Counted from the first letter of the stretch, positions 1 to 12,245 are shown. The stretch is DNA of 64,000 nt from Piliocolobus tephrosceles (GCF_002776525.5 NC_045437.1:137778944-137842943); one strand, 5' to 3'. The notes: generated from the sequence alone by a model not told the origin. Numbers and translations are program-made.

Positions 1-532
1 CAGAAACACTGTAACAAAGCATAAACTTGTAAGAGAGTTTATCATACCCCAGCATTATTGGTCTCAATATTTCATGAAATATTTAAACAGCAGGAGCACA
101 TATTTGTTGCAGTGTTAATTTGGTTCATATTCTATAAATGTTCTTCTCAGATAGTTTTATTTTTTTTATTTTTATTTTTTTAATATAATGATATTTATTT
201 TTCATCAATCCACATGACCAAAATATGTAAGTCCAGTAACATCATGTTATTGAGGTTGTATAGCAATATTGCCATTGGGAATATAAATTTATAAAATTAT
301 CAAAAAGGAAAATTTGACTAACTCTTTTAGATGCATAAATTCAAAGGGTCTTTTAATCCAGTAATTCTAATTCCTCTATTTGGCTCTAGACAAATATTTT
401 CACATATATATAGTTTTATTTTTATATTGTACTATCAAGTGTAATCTATTGCATTATTGTCAGATGCATTCAAAATATTTAACAACTGGAATATTGCACA
501 GGCCCTAATGGATCAAAACAGATACCAGCTAT
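1..532. other. AT-rich unique sequence, no gene seen
   Basis: No gene or confident repeat is visible. The stretch around 258-420 has a weak resemblance to the 3' part of an old LINE-1 ORF2 (the 'ccagtaattctaattcc' area resembles the L1 'cagcaattcc' region), but it is too decayed to call. Confidence 0.4.
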
Positions 533-612
533 AAAAAATGCTATGGTCAAATCTATACGTACTAGCTGCAAACTCAGCCAGTAGATATAGATTTGGCCAT
601 AGTAATTTTTTT
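533..612. repeat. Imperfect 80-bp quasi-palindrome
   Basis: The left arm (533-568) and the reverse complement of the right arm (575-612) agree at about 31 of 37 aligned positions, including the 10-base core caaatctata. The spacer is only 6 bases (569-574). A transcript or single strand could fold into a long hairpin. I do not recognise a transposon family; the MADE1/mariner MITE sequence does not match. Confidence 0.85.
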
Positions 613-616
613 GCAG

Positions 617-684
617 GGCTGGGGAGAAAGGGTGGGTTCCCATGTGCAGCGGCTGGGGAGAAAGGGTGGGTTCCCATGTGCAGC
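617..684. repeat. Perfect tandem duplication, 2 x 34 bp
   Basis: The unit starting ggctggggagaaagg occupies 617-650 and is repeated without a mismatch at 651-684. Perfect identity suggests a recent event. It lies 4 bases after the quasi-palindrome and is more GC-rich than its surroundings. Confidence 0.95.
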
Positions 685-864
685 CTCTTTTCTTCCCCTG
701 TTAACCTCCACTTGATTAGCAAGTATATCTTACTATCCACAGTCTGGTCTACCAGCCATTAATGAAAGTAATTATCTTACTGAAGACTCTGTGGCAAAGA
801 TAAATGAAGATTTTTATAGTACACAGAATTTCACTTTCCAAATATATATGACATGCCCAGACAT
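685..864. other. Unique sequence, nothing recognised
   Basis: No repeat, RNA or coding signal is visible between the tandem duplication and the L2 fragment. Confidence 0.4.
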
Positions 865-905
865 TCGTTCAACAAATGTTTATTGAACACCTACCACGTG
901 CTAGA
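865..905 (-). mobile_element. L2 3'-end fragment
   Basis: The stretch ttcaacaaatgtttattgaa followed by cacctaccacgtgct matches the reverse complement of the LINE-2 3' end (the 'ggtgctcaataaatatttgttgaatg' tail). It is short and old. Confidence 0.6.
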
Positions 906-1440
906 ATGTCTCTTCTCCCTAGTAACTCTTTTTGTCTTCTCTGTCTCTGAGTCTCCCACTCTCCCTTCTTCCCTTTGAGAAGCAACAAACCACATCCTCC
1001 TTCCAGGATCCTTCTCCCAAATTCTCTGTGTCCTTGCTTTTTTATGCAGAGTAATTCAACTCTGTCGCAGCTCAATGATACCCCCCACTTAATTCAAACT
1101 TCAAATATGAGGAACTTTTGCAGAAATATGCTTTGAGCCCATGAAACAAATGTCCCTCCAATTGTTAGGAGTTAGTGTCCTTAGACACTGAAAGAAAAAA
1201 CATTTTTTTTTTTTTTTTTTTGCCAGAAGATACCCATTTTTAATGGTTCTATTAACTATACATTGAAGTACATATAAAGTTATATATAATGAATGAAAAT
1301 CATGGACAAATAAGGTAACTTAACAATCTTTTTTTTCCATTCTTAGAAGATGTACTAAGATACATACAGTGTTTTTTCCAATTTTGCTCCATGGAGGGCA
1401 TTCATTCTAGCATCTCTGTGCATCAGTGTTTAATAGCATG
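906..1440. other. Unique sequence with a poly-T tract
   Basis: Contains a pyrimidine-rich stretch at 905-1000 and a pure T run at about 1203-1222. No SINE body adjoins the T run in either orientation. No gene is seen. Confidence 0.4.
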
Positions 1441-1850
1441 CCTCTTATATGTAAGCGGTTATGGATATGGAGGATAATAAGGTAAAGCACTCCCTGTCCA
1501 TTGGAGGAGATGGGCAATGGGATGGTGTGATCAGAACTAGGAGAAAGGAATGCCCAATGTGTGTTGTGGGAACATGTGGGAGGGACACTCAGGGCAAGGG
1601 AGATGGGCTAGGGGCAGCCAGGGAAACTTCCACAGAGGACAGAATGCCTGAAAGAATTTTGGAAGAGTGAACAGAAACTACCCCCAACATAAGAAGGGTA
1701 GCACATTGCAGGTAGGTGGAACGGGTTGCTTATAAACAAGAAAGATCATAGTGACTTCAGGGCACAGGAGGGTCTCAGTGCAGTAAGATTGTAGACGCTT
1801 CTGGAGAATGAAGGATGCTAAGGGAGGCAAGAGCCAGCTCAAGGCAGGCT
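1441..1850 (-). mobile_element. L2 3'-UTR region, decayed
   Basis: The order of weak matches (a duplicated-sounding 'dose of gatgggcaa', then 'cagccagggaaacttcc', then a run resembling 'ggaacagcatgtgcaaagg') follows the reverse complement of the L2 3' UTR. Heavily diverged; the assignment is from recalled consensus. Confidence 0.45.
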
Positions 1851-1854
1851 TTGT

Positions 1855-2534
1855 TTTGTTTGACTTTTATAAGTTTTATTTTGACAAAATTGGAAACTTA
1901 AAGATTGTCAGAATACTACAAAGTACTATTACTTCCATTTTGCTCCATTAGTTTCTACAGCATTCGCTCTCTTGCCCACTCTCACCCTCTTGCTCACTCT
2001 CTCTCTTGCTGTCTTTTTCTGTAATTCCATTTTCTGACCTTTCAAAAATAAGTTGCTGATATGCTGTCCCTTTAGCACTTCATACACTTAAGTGTGCTAT
2101 TTCCTGAGAATAAGAACATTCTTTTACATGTAACTATGGTGCAGTGATTGAAATCAGAAAATTTAACATTGATGCAATGTTTTTATTTAATCCACACTTT
2201 GTACTCATATTTTGCCACTGACCCAATGATGTCATTTTATAGATGTTGGGTTTCCATCCTTCCCTCAGTACAATATTTAATCCAGACACATTCATTCTAT
2301 ATAATTATCAGGTACCTTTAGTTTTCTTTAATTCAGAACAGTTTCTCAGCTCTTCTTTGTCTTTCATTTCTTGACATTTTTGGAGAGTACATGCTACTTA
2401 TTTTATAGAATGTCTCTCACTTTGGTTTGTCTAATGTTTTCTTATGATTGGATTCATACTTTGCATTTTTTGGCAGGAATTATCACATAAGTGATACTGT
2501 GTCCTTCTCAGATCATTACATCCAAAGACACGGA
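1855..2534. mobile_element. Ancient L1 (L1M-type) piece, left half
   Basis: The sequence resembles the long non-coding part of old L1M elements (ggacatttttgaagagtac-like, then tagaatgtccctcaattt-like, then ggcaggaata-like blocks, all in order, around 2370-2490). The matching sequence continues at 8608 after a 6-kb interruption, so this element was present before the younger L1 landed. Orientation relative to the L1 sense strand is not certain. Confidence 0.6.
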
Positions 2535-2540
2535 TAACTT
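2535..2540. repeat. Left target-site repeat of the young L1
   Basis: taactt here is repeated at 8599-8604 on the far side of the younger L1, where the older L1 resumes without loss. Short and partly masked by adjacent T-rich sequence. Confidence 0.5.
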
Positions 2541-3646
2541 CTTTTTGTTTTTATTTTAGGCTCAGGGATACTTGTGTGGGTTTGTTATACAGGTAAATTT
2601 TGTGTTACATGAGTTTGGTATACAGATTATTTCTTCACCCATGTAATTAGCATAGTACCGGATAGGTAGTTTTTTTTATCCTTACCCCTCTCCTACCCTC
2701 CACCCTCAAGCAGGCCCCAGCATCTGTTGTTCCCTTCTTTGTGTTCATACGTACTCAATATTTAGTTTTTACATATGTGAACATGTGGTATTTGGTTTTT
2801 TGTTTTCTGTGTGTGTTTGCCTAAGATAACAGACTCCAGCTCCATCCATGTTGTTGCAAAGGACATGATCTCATTCCTTTTATGGCTGCATATTATTCCA
2901 CAGTTTATATATGTACCACATTTTCTTTATCCAGTCTATCATTGATGGGCATTTATGTTGATTCCTTGTCTTTACTATTGTGAATAGTGCTGCAATGAAC
3001 ATACAAGTGCATGTATGTTTATAATAGAATAATTTGTAGTCCCTTGAATATATACCTAATAATAAGATTGCTGGTCAAATGGTAATTCTAAGTTCTTTGA
3101 GAAATTGTCAAACTGCTCTCCACAGTGGATGAACTAATTAACACTGCCATCAGCAGTGTATAAGCATTCCCTTTTCTCCACAACCTCGCCAGCAACTCTT
3201 ATTATTTGACGTTTTAATAATAGCTATTCTGACTGGTGTGAGATGGTATCTTATTGTGGTTTGGATTTGCAGCTCTCTAATTAGTGATGTGGAACATTTT
3301 TCATATACTTGTGGCCTGCGTGTATGCCTTTTTTTTTAAAAAAAGCAACTGTTCATGTCCTTTCTACTTTTTAATTTTTTTGGGGGGTTGTAAATTATTT
3401 TTACTATCCTTAAAGATTCTGGATATTAGACCTTTGCAGGTATGTAGTTTGCAAATATTTTCTCCCATTTTGTAGGTTGTCTGTTTACTCTGTTGACAGT
3501 TTCTTTTGCTGTCCAGAAGTTCTTTAATTAGATCCCATTTGTCAATTTTTGTTTTTGTTGCAACTGGTACTGGCGTCTTCATCATGAAATCTTTGCCAGG
3601 TCCTACTATGTCCAGAATGGCATTTCCTAGGTTATCTTTCTAGAGC

Positions 3647-3951
3647 TTTTTTTTTTTTTTTTTTGGGGGGGGGGGGGACAGAGTCTCACTGTTGCCAGGC
3701 TGGAGTGCAGTGGCACCATCTTAGCTCCCTGCAACCTCCTCCTCCTGGGTTCAAGTGATTCTCCTGCCTCAGCCTCCTGAGTAGCTGGGAATACAGGTGC
3801 ATGCCACCATGCCAAGCTAATTTTTGTGTTTTTAGTAGTGATGGGGTTTCTCCATGTTGGCCAGATGGTCTTGATCTCTTGACCTTGTGATCTGCCCATC
3901 TTGGCTTTCCAAAGTGCTGTGGATTACAGGCGTGAGCCACGGCACCCGGCC
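3647..3951 (-). mobile_element. AluS
   Basis: A full dimeric Alu in reverse orientation: T tail, then 'ggctggagtgcagtggcacc', right and left monomers, ending in cacccggcc. The tail is T18 followed directly by 13 G (3665-3677), an unusual T/G transition. It interrupts the L1 ORF2 remnant, which resumes immediately after it. Confidence 0.95.
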
Positions 3952-4338
3952 CCAAGGTTTTTATAGTTTGAGGTTTTACATGGAGTCTTTAATCCACCTG
4001 GAATTGATTTTCATATATGGGATAAGGAAAGGGTCCAATTTTAATCTTCTGCGTATGGCTAGTCAGGTATCCCAGCACCATTTATTAAACAGGGAGTCCT
4101 TTCCTCATTGCTTGTTTTTGTTGGCTTTGTCAGAGACCAGATAATTATAGCTGTGCAGCATTATTTCTGGACTTAGTTCTGTTAGTCTATGTGTCCTTTT
4201 TTTGTACCAGCATTATGCTGTTTTGATTATTACAGTCTTGTAGTATAGTTTGAAGTTGGGTAATGTGATCTTTCCAGCTGTGTTCTTTTACTTAAGATTG
4301 CCTTGGCTATTCAGGCTGTGTTACATGTTTCCATATGA

Positions 4339-4758
<420 letters not shown>

Positions 4759-5981
4759 TAAATTGCTTTGGGCAGTATGGTCATTTCAACAATATTAATA
4801 TTCTTCTTATTCATGAGCATGGAATGTTTTTCCATTTGTTTGTGTCATCTCTGATTTCTTTGAGCAATGTTTTTTAATTACTGTTGTAAAGATCTTTCGC
4901 CTCTCTGGTTAGCTGTATTCCTAGATACTCTTTTTGTGAGTATTCTGAATGAGATTGAATTCTTGATTTGACTCTCAGCTTGGATGTTGTTGGTCTGCAG
5001 GAATAATACTGACTTTTGTACTTTAATTTTGTGTCCTGTAACTTTGCTAAAGTTGTTTATCAGATCAAGAAACTTTGAGCAGAGACTATGGGGTTACTTG
5101 GCGTAGAATCATGTCATCTGCAAAGAGGAACAGTTTTGACTTCCTCTCTTTCTATTTGGATGCTTTTTATTTCTTTCTCTTGCCTGACTGTTCTGGCTAG
5201 GACTTCCACTACTATGTTGAATTGGAATGGTAAGAGAGAGCATCCTTGTTTTTTTCCAGTTTTCAAAGGGAATCTTTCCAGCTTTTGCCCATTTAATATG
5301 ATATTTACTGTGGATTTTTTATAGGCAGCTCTTAATATTTTAAGGACATTCTCTAATGCCTAGTTTGTTGAGGGTTTTTGACATGAGGACGTGTCAAAAG
5401 ACTTTTCTGTATCTATTGAGATGATCATGTAGTTTTAGTTGTTAGTTCTATTTATGTGATGAATCACATTTATTGATTTGTATATGTTGAACCAACCTTG
5501 CATCCCAGGGATAATGCCTACTTGATCATAGCAGACTAGCTTTTTGATGTGTTGCTGGATTCAGTTTGCTAGTATTTTGTTGAGAGTTTTTGCATCCATG
5601 TTCATCAGGATATTGGCCTGAGGTTTTCTCTCTTTGTTATTGTTGTTGTGTCTTTCCTAGGTTTTTGAATCAAGATGATGCTGGGCCTCATAGAATGACT
5701 TAGGGAGGAGTCCCTCCTCCCCAGTTTTTTGGAAAAGTTTCCATAAGTATGGGACCAGCTCTTCTTTGTGCATCTGGTAGAATTTAGCTATGAATCCATC
5801 TGGTTCTGGGTTTTTTGGTTGGTAGGCTTTTTGTTACTGTTTCAATTTCAGAACTCATTATTGGTCTGATCAGGGATTCAATTTCTTCGTGATTCAGTCT
5901 TGGGAGGTTGTAGGTTTCCAGGAATTTACCCATTTCTTCTAGGTTTTCTAGCTTGTATATGTAGAGATGTTCATAGTAGTT

Positions 5982-5986
<5 letters not shown>

Positions 5987-6019
<33 letters not shown>
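5987..6019. repeat. T33 tract inside L1 ORF2
   Basis: A pure run of about 33 T. It replaces roughly 40-50 bp expected in the L1 at this point (between the 'ttcagg' and 'gtaacaccctctttttc' blocks), so it is either an expansion with deletion or the trace of a tail-like insertion. Confidence 0.85.
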
Positions 6020-6020
<1 letters not shown>

Positions 6021-7229
6021 TAACACCCTCTTTTTCATTTGATTGTTTTTATTTGCATTTTCTCTTTTTTTCTTTATTAGTCTAGCTAGCCATCTAACTC
6101 TTTCAAAGAACAAATTCCTAGATTTGTTCATCTTTTGTATGACTTCTTATGTCTGTTTCCTTCAGTTCATCCCTGATTTTGGTTATTTTTTTGTCTTCTG
6201 TCTGCTTTGGGGTTGGTTAGCTCTTGTTTCTCTAGTTCTTCTATTTGTTATGTTAGATCGTTAATTTGAGATATTTCTAACTTTTTGATATAGGCATTTA
6301 GTGCTATAAACTTCCCTCTTAACACTGCTTTTGCTGTGTCCCAGAGATTCTGGTATGTTGCAGCTATTTTCTCATTAGCTTAAAAATATTACTTGATTTC
6401 TGGCTCAATTTTATTATTTACCCACAAGCCATTTCCCTGCAAATTTATGATTTTGAGTGATTTTCTTAGTATTTATTTCTGTTTTTATCGTGCTGTGGTT
6501 TGTGCCTGTGGTTGGTGTGACTTTTTTAAATTTGCTAAGAATTGTTTTATGCCTAATTGTGTGATCAATTTCAGAGTATGAACCATGTGCAGGTGAAAAG
6601 AATGTATACTCTGTCGTTTTGGGGTGGAGAGCTCTGTAGATGTCTGTTAAGTCCATTAGGTCAAGTGTTGAGATCAGGTCCTGAATGTCTTTGTTAGTTT
6701 TCTGCATTGATATCTGTCTAATATTGGGTGTTGAAGTCTCCCACTATTATTGTGTGATTTTCTAGGTCTCTTTGTAGGTCTCTGAGAACTTACTTTATGA
6801 ATCTAGGTGCTCCTGTATTGGGTGTGTATATATTTGGAATACTTAGGCCTTTTTGTTGAATTGAACCCTTTACCATTATTTAATGCCTTTCTTCGTCTTT
6901 TTAAAATCTTTATTGGTTTAAAATCTGTTTTGTTAGAACAGCAACCTCTGCTTTTTTTTTTTTTCTGTTTTCTCTTTGCTTGGTAGATTTTTCTCTATCC
7001 TTTTGCTTTGAACCTATGGATGTCATTGCATATGAGATGGGTCTCTTGAAAACAGAATACCATTGGGTCTTGCTTCTTTGTCCAACTTGCCACTCTGTGC
7101 CTCTTAATTGGGATATTTAGTCCATTTACAGTCAAGGTTAGTATTGATATGTACAGATTTTATCCTGTTGTTATGTTGTTAGCTGGTTATTATGTAGATT
7201 TGTTTGTGTGGCTATGTTACTGGTCTATG

Positions 7230-8135
7230 TATTTAAGTGTTTTTGTAGCAGCCAGTGACATTCTTTCCTTTCCATATTTAGCACTTGCTTACAGATTTCT
7301 TGTAAGGCAGGTCTGGTGGTAATGAATTTCCTTAGAATTTGCCTGTCTGGAAAGGATTGGCAGGATATTGAATTCTCAGTTGGAAATTCTTTAAGAATGT
7401 TAAATATAGGCCCTCAGTCTCTTCTGGATTACAAGGTTTCTGCTAAAAGGTCTGCTGTTAGCCTGATGTAGTTCCCTTTGTGGATTACCCATCCCTTCTC
7501 TGTAGCTACCTTTAGCATTTTTTTTCTTTCATTTAAACCTTAGGGATTCTGATGACTGTGTGCCTTGGGGATGGTCTTCTTGTGCAGTATTTCACAAGGT
7601 TTCTCTGCATTTTTTGAATTTGATTGTTAGCCTTTCTAGCAAGGTTTAAGGACATTTCCATGGGCAATATCCTGAAGTATGTTTCCCAACCTGCTTGCTT
7701 TCTCTTTTTCTCTTTCAGAGTTGCCAATGAGTTGTAGATTTGGTCTCTTTTCATAATTCCATATTTCTCAGAGGTTTTGTTCATTCTCTATTATTTTTCT
7801 TTATTTCTGACTGAGTTATACTGGAGAGCCAGATTTCAAGCACTGAGATTTTTTTCCTCAGCTTGGTCAATTCTGCTGTTAGTGCTTGTAATTATATTGT
7901 GAGATTCTTAAAGTGAGTATTTCAGCTCTATCAGATAGAATCCTTGGACTGTGTTTCAACTTTCTCCTGAATTTCAATGATCTTTGTTCCTATCCAAATT
8001 CTGTATTCTATTTGTAATTTCAGTTGTTTCAGTCTGGTTGAAAACCATTGCTGGGGATCTAGTGTGATCATTTGAAGGGAAGAAGAAACTCTGGCTTTTT
8101 GAGTTGCCAGAGTTCTTGCGCTAGTTCTTTCTCAT
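7230..8135 (-). pseudogene. L1 ORF1 remnant
   Basis: ORF1p is the RNA-binding trimeric chaperone of L1. The 3' end lies near 7230 (the minus strand reads the 'ggaaaggaaagaatg' end region) and the start lies near 8135. Length is about 0.9 kb against about 1.0 kb normally. Multiple stops break it; the best surviving open piece is about 80 codons (7533-7784). Confidence 0.75.
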
Positions 8136-8607
8136 CTTTGTGGACTGATATACCTTCAGTCTTTTAAGTTGCTGTCCTTTAGATGGGCTTATTTTTCTTT
8201 TATCCTCTTTAATGTTCTTGGGGATTTGATTATGGTATAAAGTGGATTCATTTAACTGGCCTCATTTCCAGAAGATTTTAGTGGGCTAAACTCAACTCAG
8301 GGCTCCTGGACTGTGTGCTCTAATTCTGGGGGAGCTAATAATCAGGCCCCCCACTTTGTTCTCTGGCCCCTTAAGGTTATGAAACTGCTATGCAGGAGGG
8401 GCCAAGGTGTTCCTGGTCCACTGGCCACAACATGTCAGCCAGAGTGCTTCTTCAGGCAGTGATAGCAGGATCTACACTGGTTTGCACATGCCAGCAGCAG
8501 TGACAAGGCAGCAGGGGTGGTACACTAGAGGGCACACAGGTGTTAGCCTCCATGTGAGCATTTGTAGTGATGGTGGTGGCATCATGGCACAGGAAATGTA
8601 ACTTTTT

Positions 8608-9250
8608 ACTGGGGATCTTAACTCTGATCACTTGGTTGAGGTGGTATCAGTCAGGTCTATCCATTGTAAAGTTACTTTTTAACTTTGTAGCTAATAAGTA
8701 ATTTTGGGGGAGATAGTTTGAGTCTATGTCAACCTAGTTCAGTTCTCTTTATAAAACTTTCACCAATAATTTTAACACCTCTGAGTTTTGTCTAAATCAA
8801 TTATTAGTATGATAGTTGAAAATGTTAATCTTTTCTTCCTCTCAATTTATTAATTGCCATTGATTGTAAAGAAAGGATTAACTTCATCCCCTATTTACCT
8901 ATACATTCATTTATTATCAGTATGGAATCATGGATTCTCATTTTAGGTAATAGGTTATAATATATTACTGTCACTATTTATTTTGAGGCTCCAATTGGCC
9001 AGTGGAGTCCCTCCAAATTATCTCCTATTAACTTTTGACATTTCTCACTTTCTTTTAACAATTTCTTACTTTTTGGCACTAGATATTCTAGGCTTATCTT
9101 ATTTTTTACTGCATTAGCCATGGAATTCAATTATGTCTGATTCTTTTGTGGGGCAGATCCTTTTTCAGATCCAGAGTTTGAGCATTGGGGCACCTTGAAT
9201 GTTGTATGGCAATATAGAAGATTTTCAAGTGGACAAGTGGCATATTCATA
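8608..9250. mobile_element. Ancient L1 (L1M-type) piece, right half
   Basis: Continues the element at 1855-2534: successive blocks resembling gatcacttggttaaggtgg, tgtaaagttac, gggagatactttgag, atggactcatgg, and tttggccagtgg occur in the expected order. The right boundary is uncertain. Confidence 0.65.
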
Positions 9251-9328
9251 TTTCTTTTCAAAATCTATGATGTTTGCTTCAGACTGAGGATGAATTGGAG
9301 ACAGTGCAACTCTCCAGACTGAGACAAA

Positions 9329-9445
9329 CCAGTGTCTCTCAAAATTTGTTTCACATTATAATCACCTAGAGCCCTCTAAAAATTCTTCATGCCCAGCCAA
9401 CGTCCCAGACCTATGAAATCTAAATATCTGAGAATGTGAGAAAGG
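9329..9445 (+). mobile_element. MER5A (hAT-Charlie DNA transposon remnant)
   Basis: The run ccagtgtctctcaaaatttg, then 'ataatcacctagag', then 'cccagacctatgaaatct' follows the MER5A order (end, 'aatcacctggag', 'agtttctgattc'). The right terminal inverted repeat is not seen. Confidence 0.6.
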
Positions 9446-9879
9446 CATCAGTATTGAACAAACAAATGAACAAAAAACTGTTCATATAATTCCAGCTTGC
9501 ATCCATGATAGAGAGTCATTATGTCACAACGTACATGTATTATTCAAAATAAGATAACAAAGCCCTTTAAAGCAATTGCTTTAGTGCAAAAGAGATTGGC
9601 CTTGAAGACAAGTCTGTGGATTCAGGACTTGTTTCCACTGCTTGATTATCCGTTTGACTTTTTGAGTTCCAAGTTCATTCACAAAAGAGGATACTTTTAT
9701 TTGTTTTGCGTTTTTTACAGTATTCTTACAAGGAACAAATAGAATAGTAAATGAAAGAGTGTTTCTTCACATACAAATGCTTTAAATGTAAGACCGTATT
9801 ATTTCATGGATTCCATAAGTTAAACAGAGGAATAGAATACCTTCCTCCCTCTTAACTAGATCCTTAATTTCATTGCTAA
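9446..9879. other. Mostly unique sequence, possible MIR
   Basis: A weak plus-strand MIR-like stretch may lie at 9620-9765 (a 'caaaagaggatacttttatt' core). Otherwise nothing is recognised. Confidence 0.35.
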
Positions 9880-10085
9880 ATTCATTCTTTAAACAAATAC
9901 TAATTAGGGATAGGTATCAGACATTGAGAATATGAGAATAGGGAGGGGCAGAAAAGATTCCAGAATTCAAGTTTTTTACAATCTGGTGAACTGAGATAGA
10001 CATTACAATGTGAAAAGCCCTAAAAGGAAGGAGATATATATTGCTACAAGCAAATGTAAAGTAACAGAATTTAATCAACAATAAC
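9880..10085 (-). mobile_element. L2 3' region, decayed
   Basis: Resembles the reverse L2 3' UTR: 'caaatactaattagg', then the 'acaatctggtgaactgagata' block corresponding to 'acagtctagtgggggagaca'. Old and diverged. Confidence 0.45.
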
Positions 10086-10284
10086 TAGGAATCATTTGGG
10101 GTGGGGGGCGGTGAGTATTAATCTAAGAACTGAAAGAAAATTAGAATTAACAATGCGAGTATGTCTGTGTGCCCATAAAGGTGGATTAACAATACATCCT
10201 GGTTTGCTTGGTACAGTCTTGATTTATACTATCTGTTTATATTTAAATGGATTTTTTCTCTCTTTTTTCCCCCCAGATTTAGTG

Positions 10285-11225
10285 GGTTATAATTGAGGTG
10301 CAATAAGCTATACATATTTAAAGTGTGTGCTAAGTTCTAACGTGTACACCTGTGAAATTATTACCACAATCAAAATAATGAATATATTCATCACCTCAGA
10401 AGTTTTCTTGGGCATAGTTTCAACCTGGCTCTTACTCACCTACCACTCACTGTCACCCTCTCAAGGACAACCATTAATCTGCTTTTGTCACCATATATTT
10501 GTTTGAATTTTTTTAAAAAGATGTATATGGATAAAGTCATAGGGTATATAGTCTTTGGGGAAGGGTGTCTGACATTTTTCACTTAGTATAATTATTTGAG
10601 AATTCACTGATGTTATTGCAAATATCAGTAATTCTTTCCTTTTTAGTGCTGAGAAGTAATCTATTCTTTTGATATTCTACAAGTTGTTTCCAGTTTGTGT
10701 TATAACAAAAAACACTGTTATTAGTATTTGCATACAAATCTTTACATAAACATGTTTTTTTAAAATTTCTCTCAGATATGCAGGAGTGGAATAATTGTAT
10801 TGTGTAGTAGTAGATGTTTAAGAAAATGCCAAACTGCTTTCAAAAGTTGTTGTACCATTTTGCAGCCCAACCCACAACGTATGATGAGACTTTCCATTGC
10901 TCTCTATCATTGCCAACTCTTGATATCATCCATTTTTTAAAAAATTATTCATTCTAGCAAGTATGTAATGGTATCTCATTGTGGCTTTAATTTGCATTTT
11001 TTCTAATGACAAATGATGTCATACATATTTTTATGTACTTATTTCTGTATCTTTGGTCAAGTGTCTGTTCACATTTTAACCATTTTTTAAATTTCTAAGT
11101 GTTTTTAAAAGTATATTTTAGATATGAGTCTTTTGTGTCAGATATGTTTTACAAATATTTTCTTCCAGTCTGTAGATTCTAATTTTATTAATAGTGCCTT
11201 TTGAAAGTGCCTGTGCAATTTTCTT
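10285..11225 (-). mobile_element. Old L1 (L1MB/MC-type) 3' part, first segment
   Basis: The reverse complement of an old L1 3' end and ORF2 C-terminus: 'ttataattgaggtgcaataa', then 'tgtgaaattattaccacaat', then 'aaactgctttcaaaagttg', then 'tggtatctcattgtggc' in the usual order. It is split at 11226 by a younger L1 tail and resumes at 11388. Confidence 0.8.
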
Positions 11226-11350
11226 TCTTTTTTATTATACTTAAAGTTCTGGGATACATGTGCAGAAGGTGCAGGCTTGTTACATACGTACAAATATGCC
11301 ATAGTGGTTTGCTGCATCCATCAACCTGTCATCTACATTAGGTATTTCAA
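11226..11350 (-). mobile_element. L1PA 3'-end, severely 5'-truncated
   Basis: About 125 bp matching the L1PA 3' UTR end in reverse (ttattatacttaaagttctg, then 'atgtgcagaaggtgcagg', then 'tctacattaggtattt'). A short truncated insertion into the older L1. Confidence 0.85.
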
Positions 11351-11353
11351 ATT

Positions 11354-11387
11354 CATGAAATTTTTCAAAACATGAAATTTTTCAAAA
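11354..11387. repeat. Perfect tandem duplication, 2 x 17 bp
   Basis: catgaaatttttcaaaa occurs twice without mismatch (11354-11370 and 11371-11387). It sits exactly at the junction between the truncated L1PA tail and the resuming old L1. Confidence 0.95.
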
Positions 11388-11700
11388 CAAAGTCACAAAG
11401 ATTTTCTCCTTTCCTTTTTGTTTTCTTCCTAAAATCTTTATAGTTTTAGCCATTAATTTTAGGTCTCTGGTAAATTTTGAGTTCGTTTTTGTATATGGTA
11501 TGAGGTATGGGTTGAAGTTTTATTGTTTTGTTTTGACAAACATTCAAACATTCATGTTGTTCATGACAACATTTATTGAAAATTTGTTCCTTTCCCTATT
11601 GAATTCTTTTGACACTTTTGTTAAAAAAAAAAAAAAAACTTAGTTGAAAATATTTTGTATAGTTCTATTTCTGTATTTAACAGTAAGTAGTTATTTTATA
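11388..11700 (-). mobile_element. Old L1 (L1MB/MC-type), second segment
   Basis: The element from 10285 resumes: the 'agttttagccattaatttta' and 'gtatatggtatgaggtatgg' blocks correspond to the L1 'tttatagttttac... gtataaggtgtgag' region. It contains a run of about 16 A near 11622-11638. Confidence 0.75.
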
Positions 11701-11768
11701 AAGGCTGTGCCCACAACACTGATTCAACAGTTGCAGCTATAGAAGCTGGATTTATAGAACACTTTGTG

Positions 11769-12099
<331 letters not shown>

Positions 12100-12111
12100 T
12101 CATTTAAGTAA

Positions 12112-12245
12112 CTGGTTCTTAAACTTGTATGTGCATCACAGTGTCCTGGCAGTCTTGGTGAAAGACTGATCACTGAGGTGTAACTCTTGAGTTTCTGCTT
12201 CAGTGGGTCTGAGTCATGGCCAAAGTATTTACATTCCTAACAATT
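12112..12245 (+). mobile_element. MER5A fragment
   Basis: ctggttcttaaacttgtatg, 'gtgcatcacagtgtcctgg', 'gagtttctgcttcagtgggt' and 'acattcctaacaa' are in MER5A order. The right end is missing. Confidence 0.75.

Noticed and set aside
533..612. MADE1-type mariner MITE or microRNA hairpin
   Set aside because: Arm sequences do not match the MADE1 ends; without expression evidence a microRNA call is unsupported.
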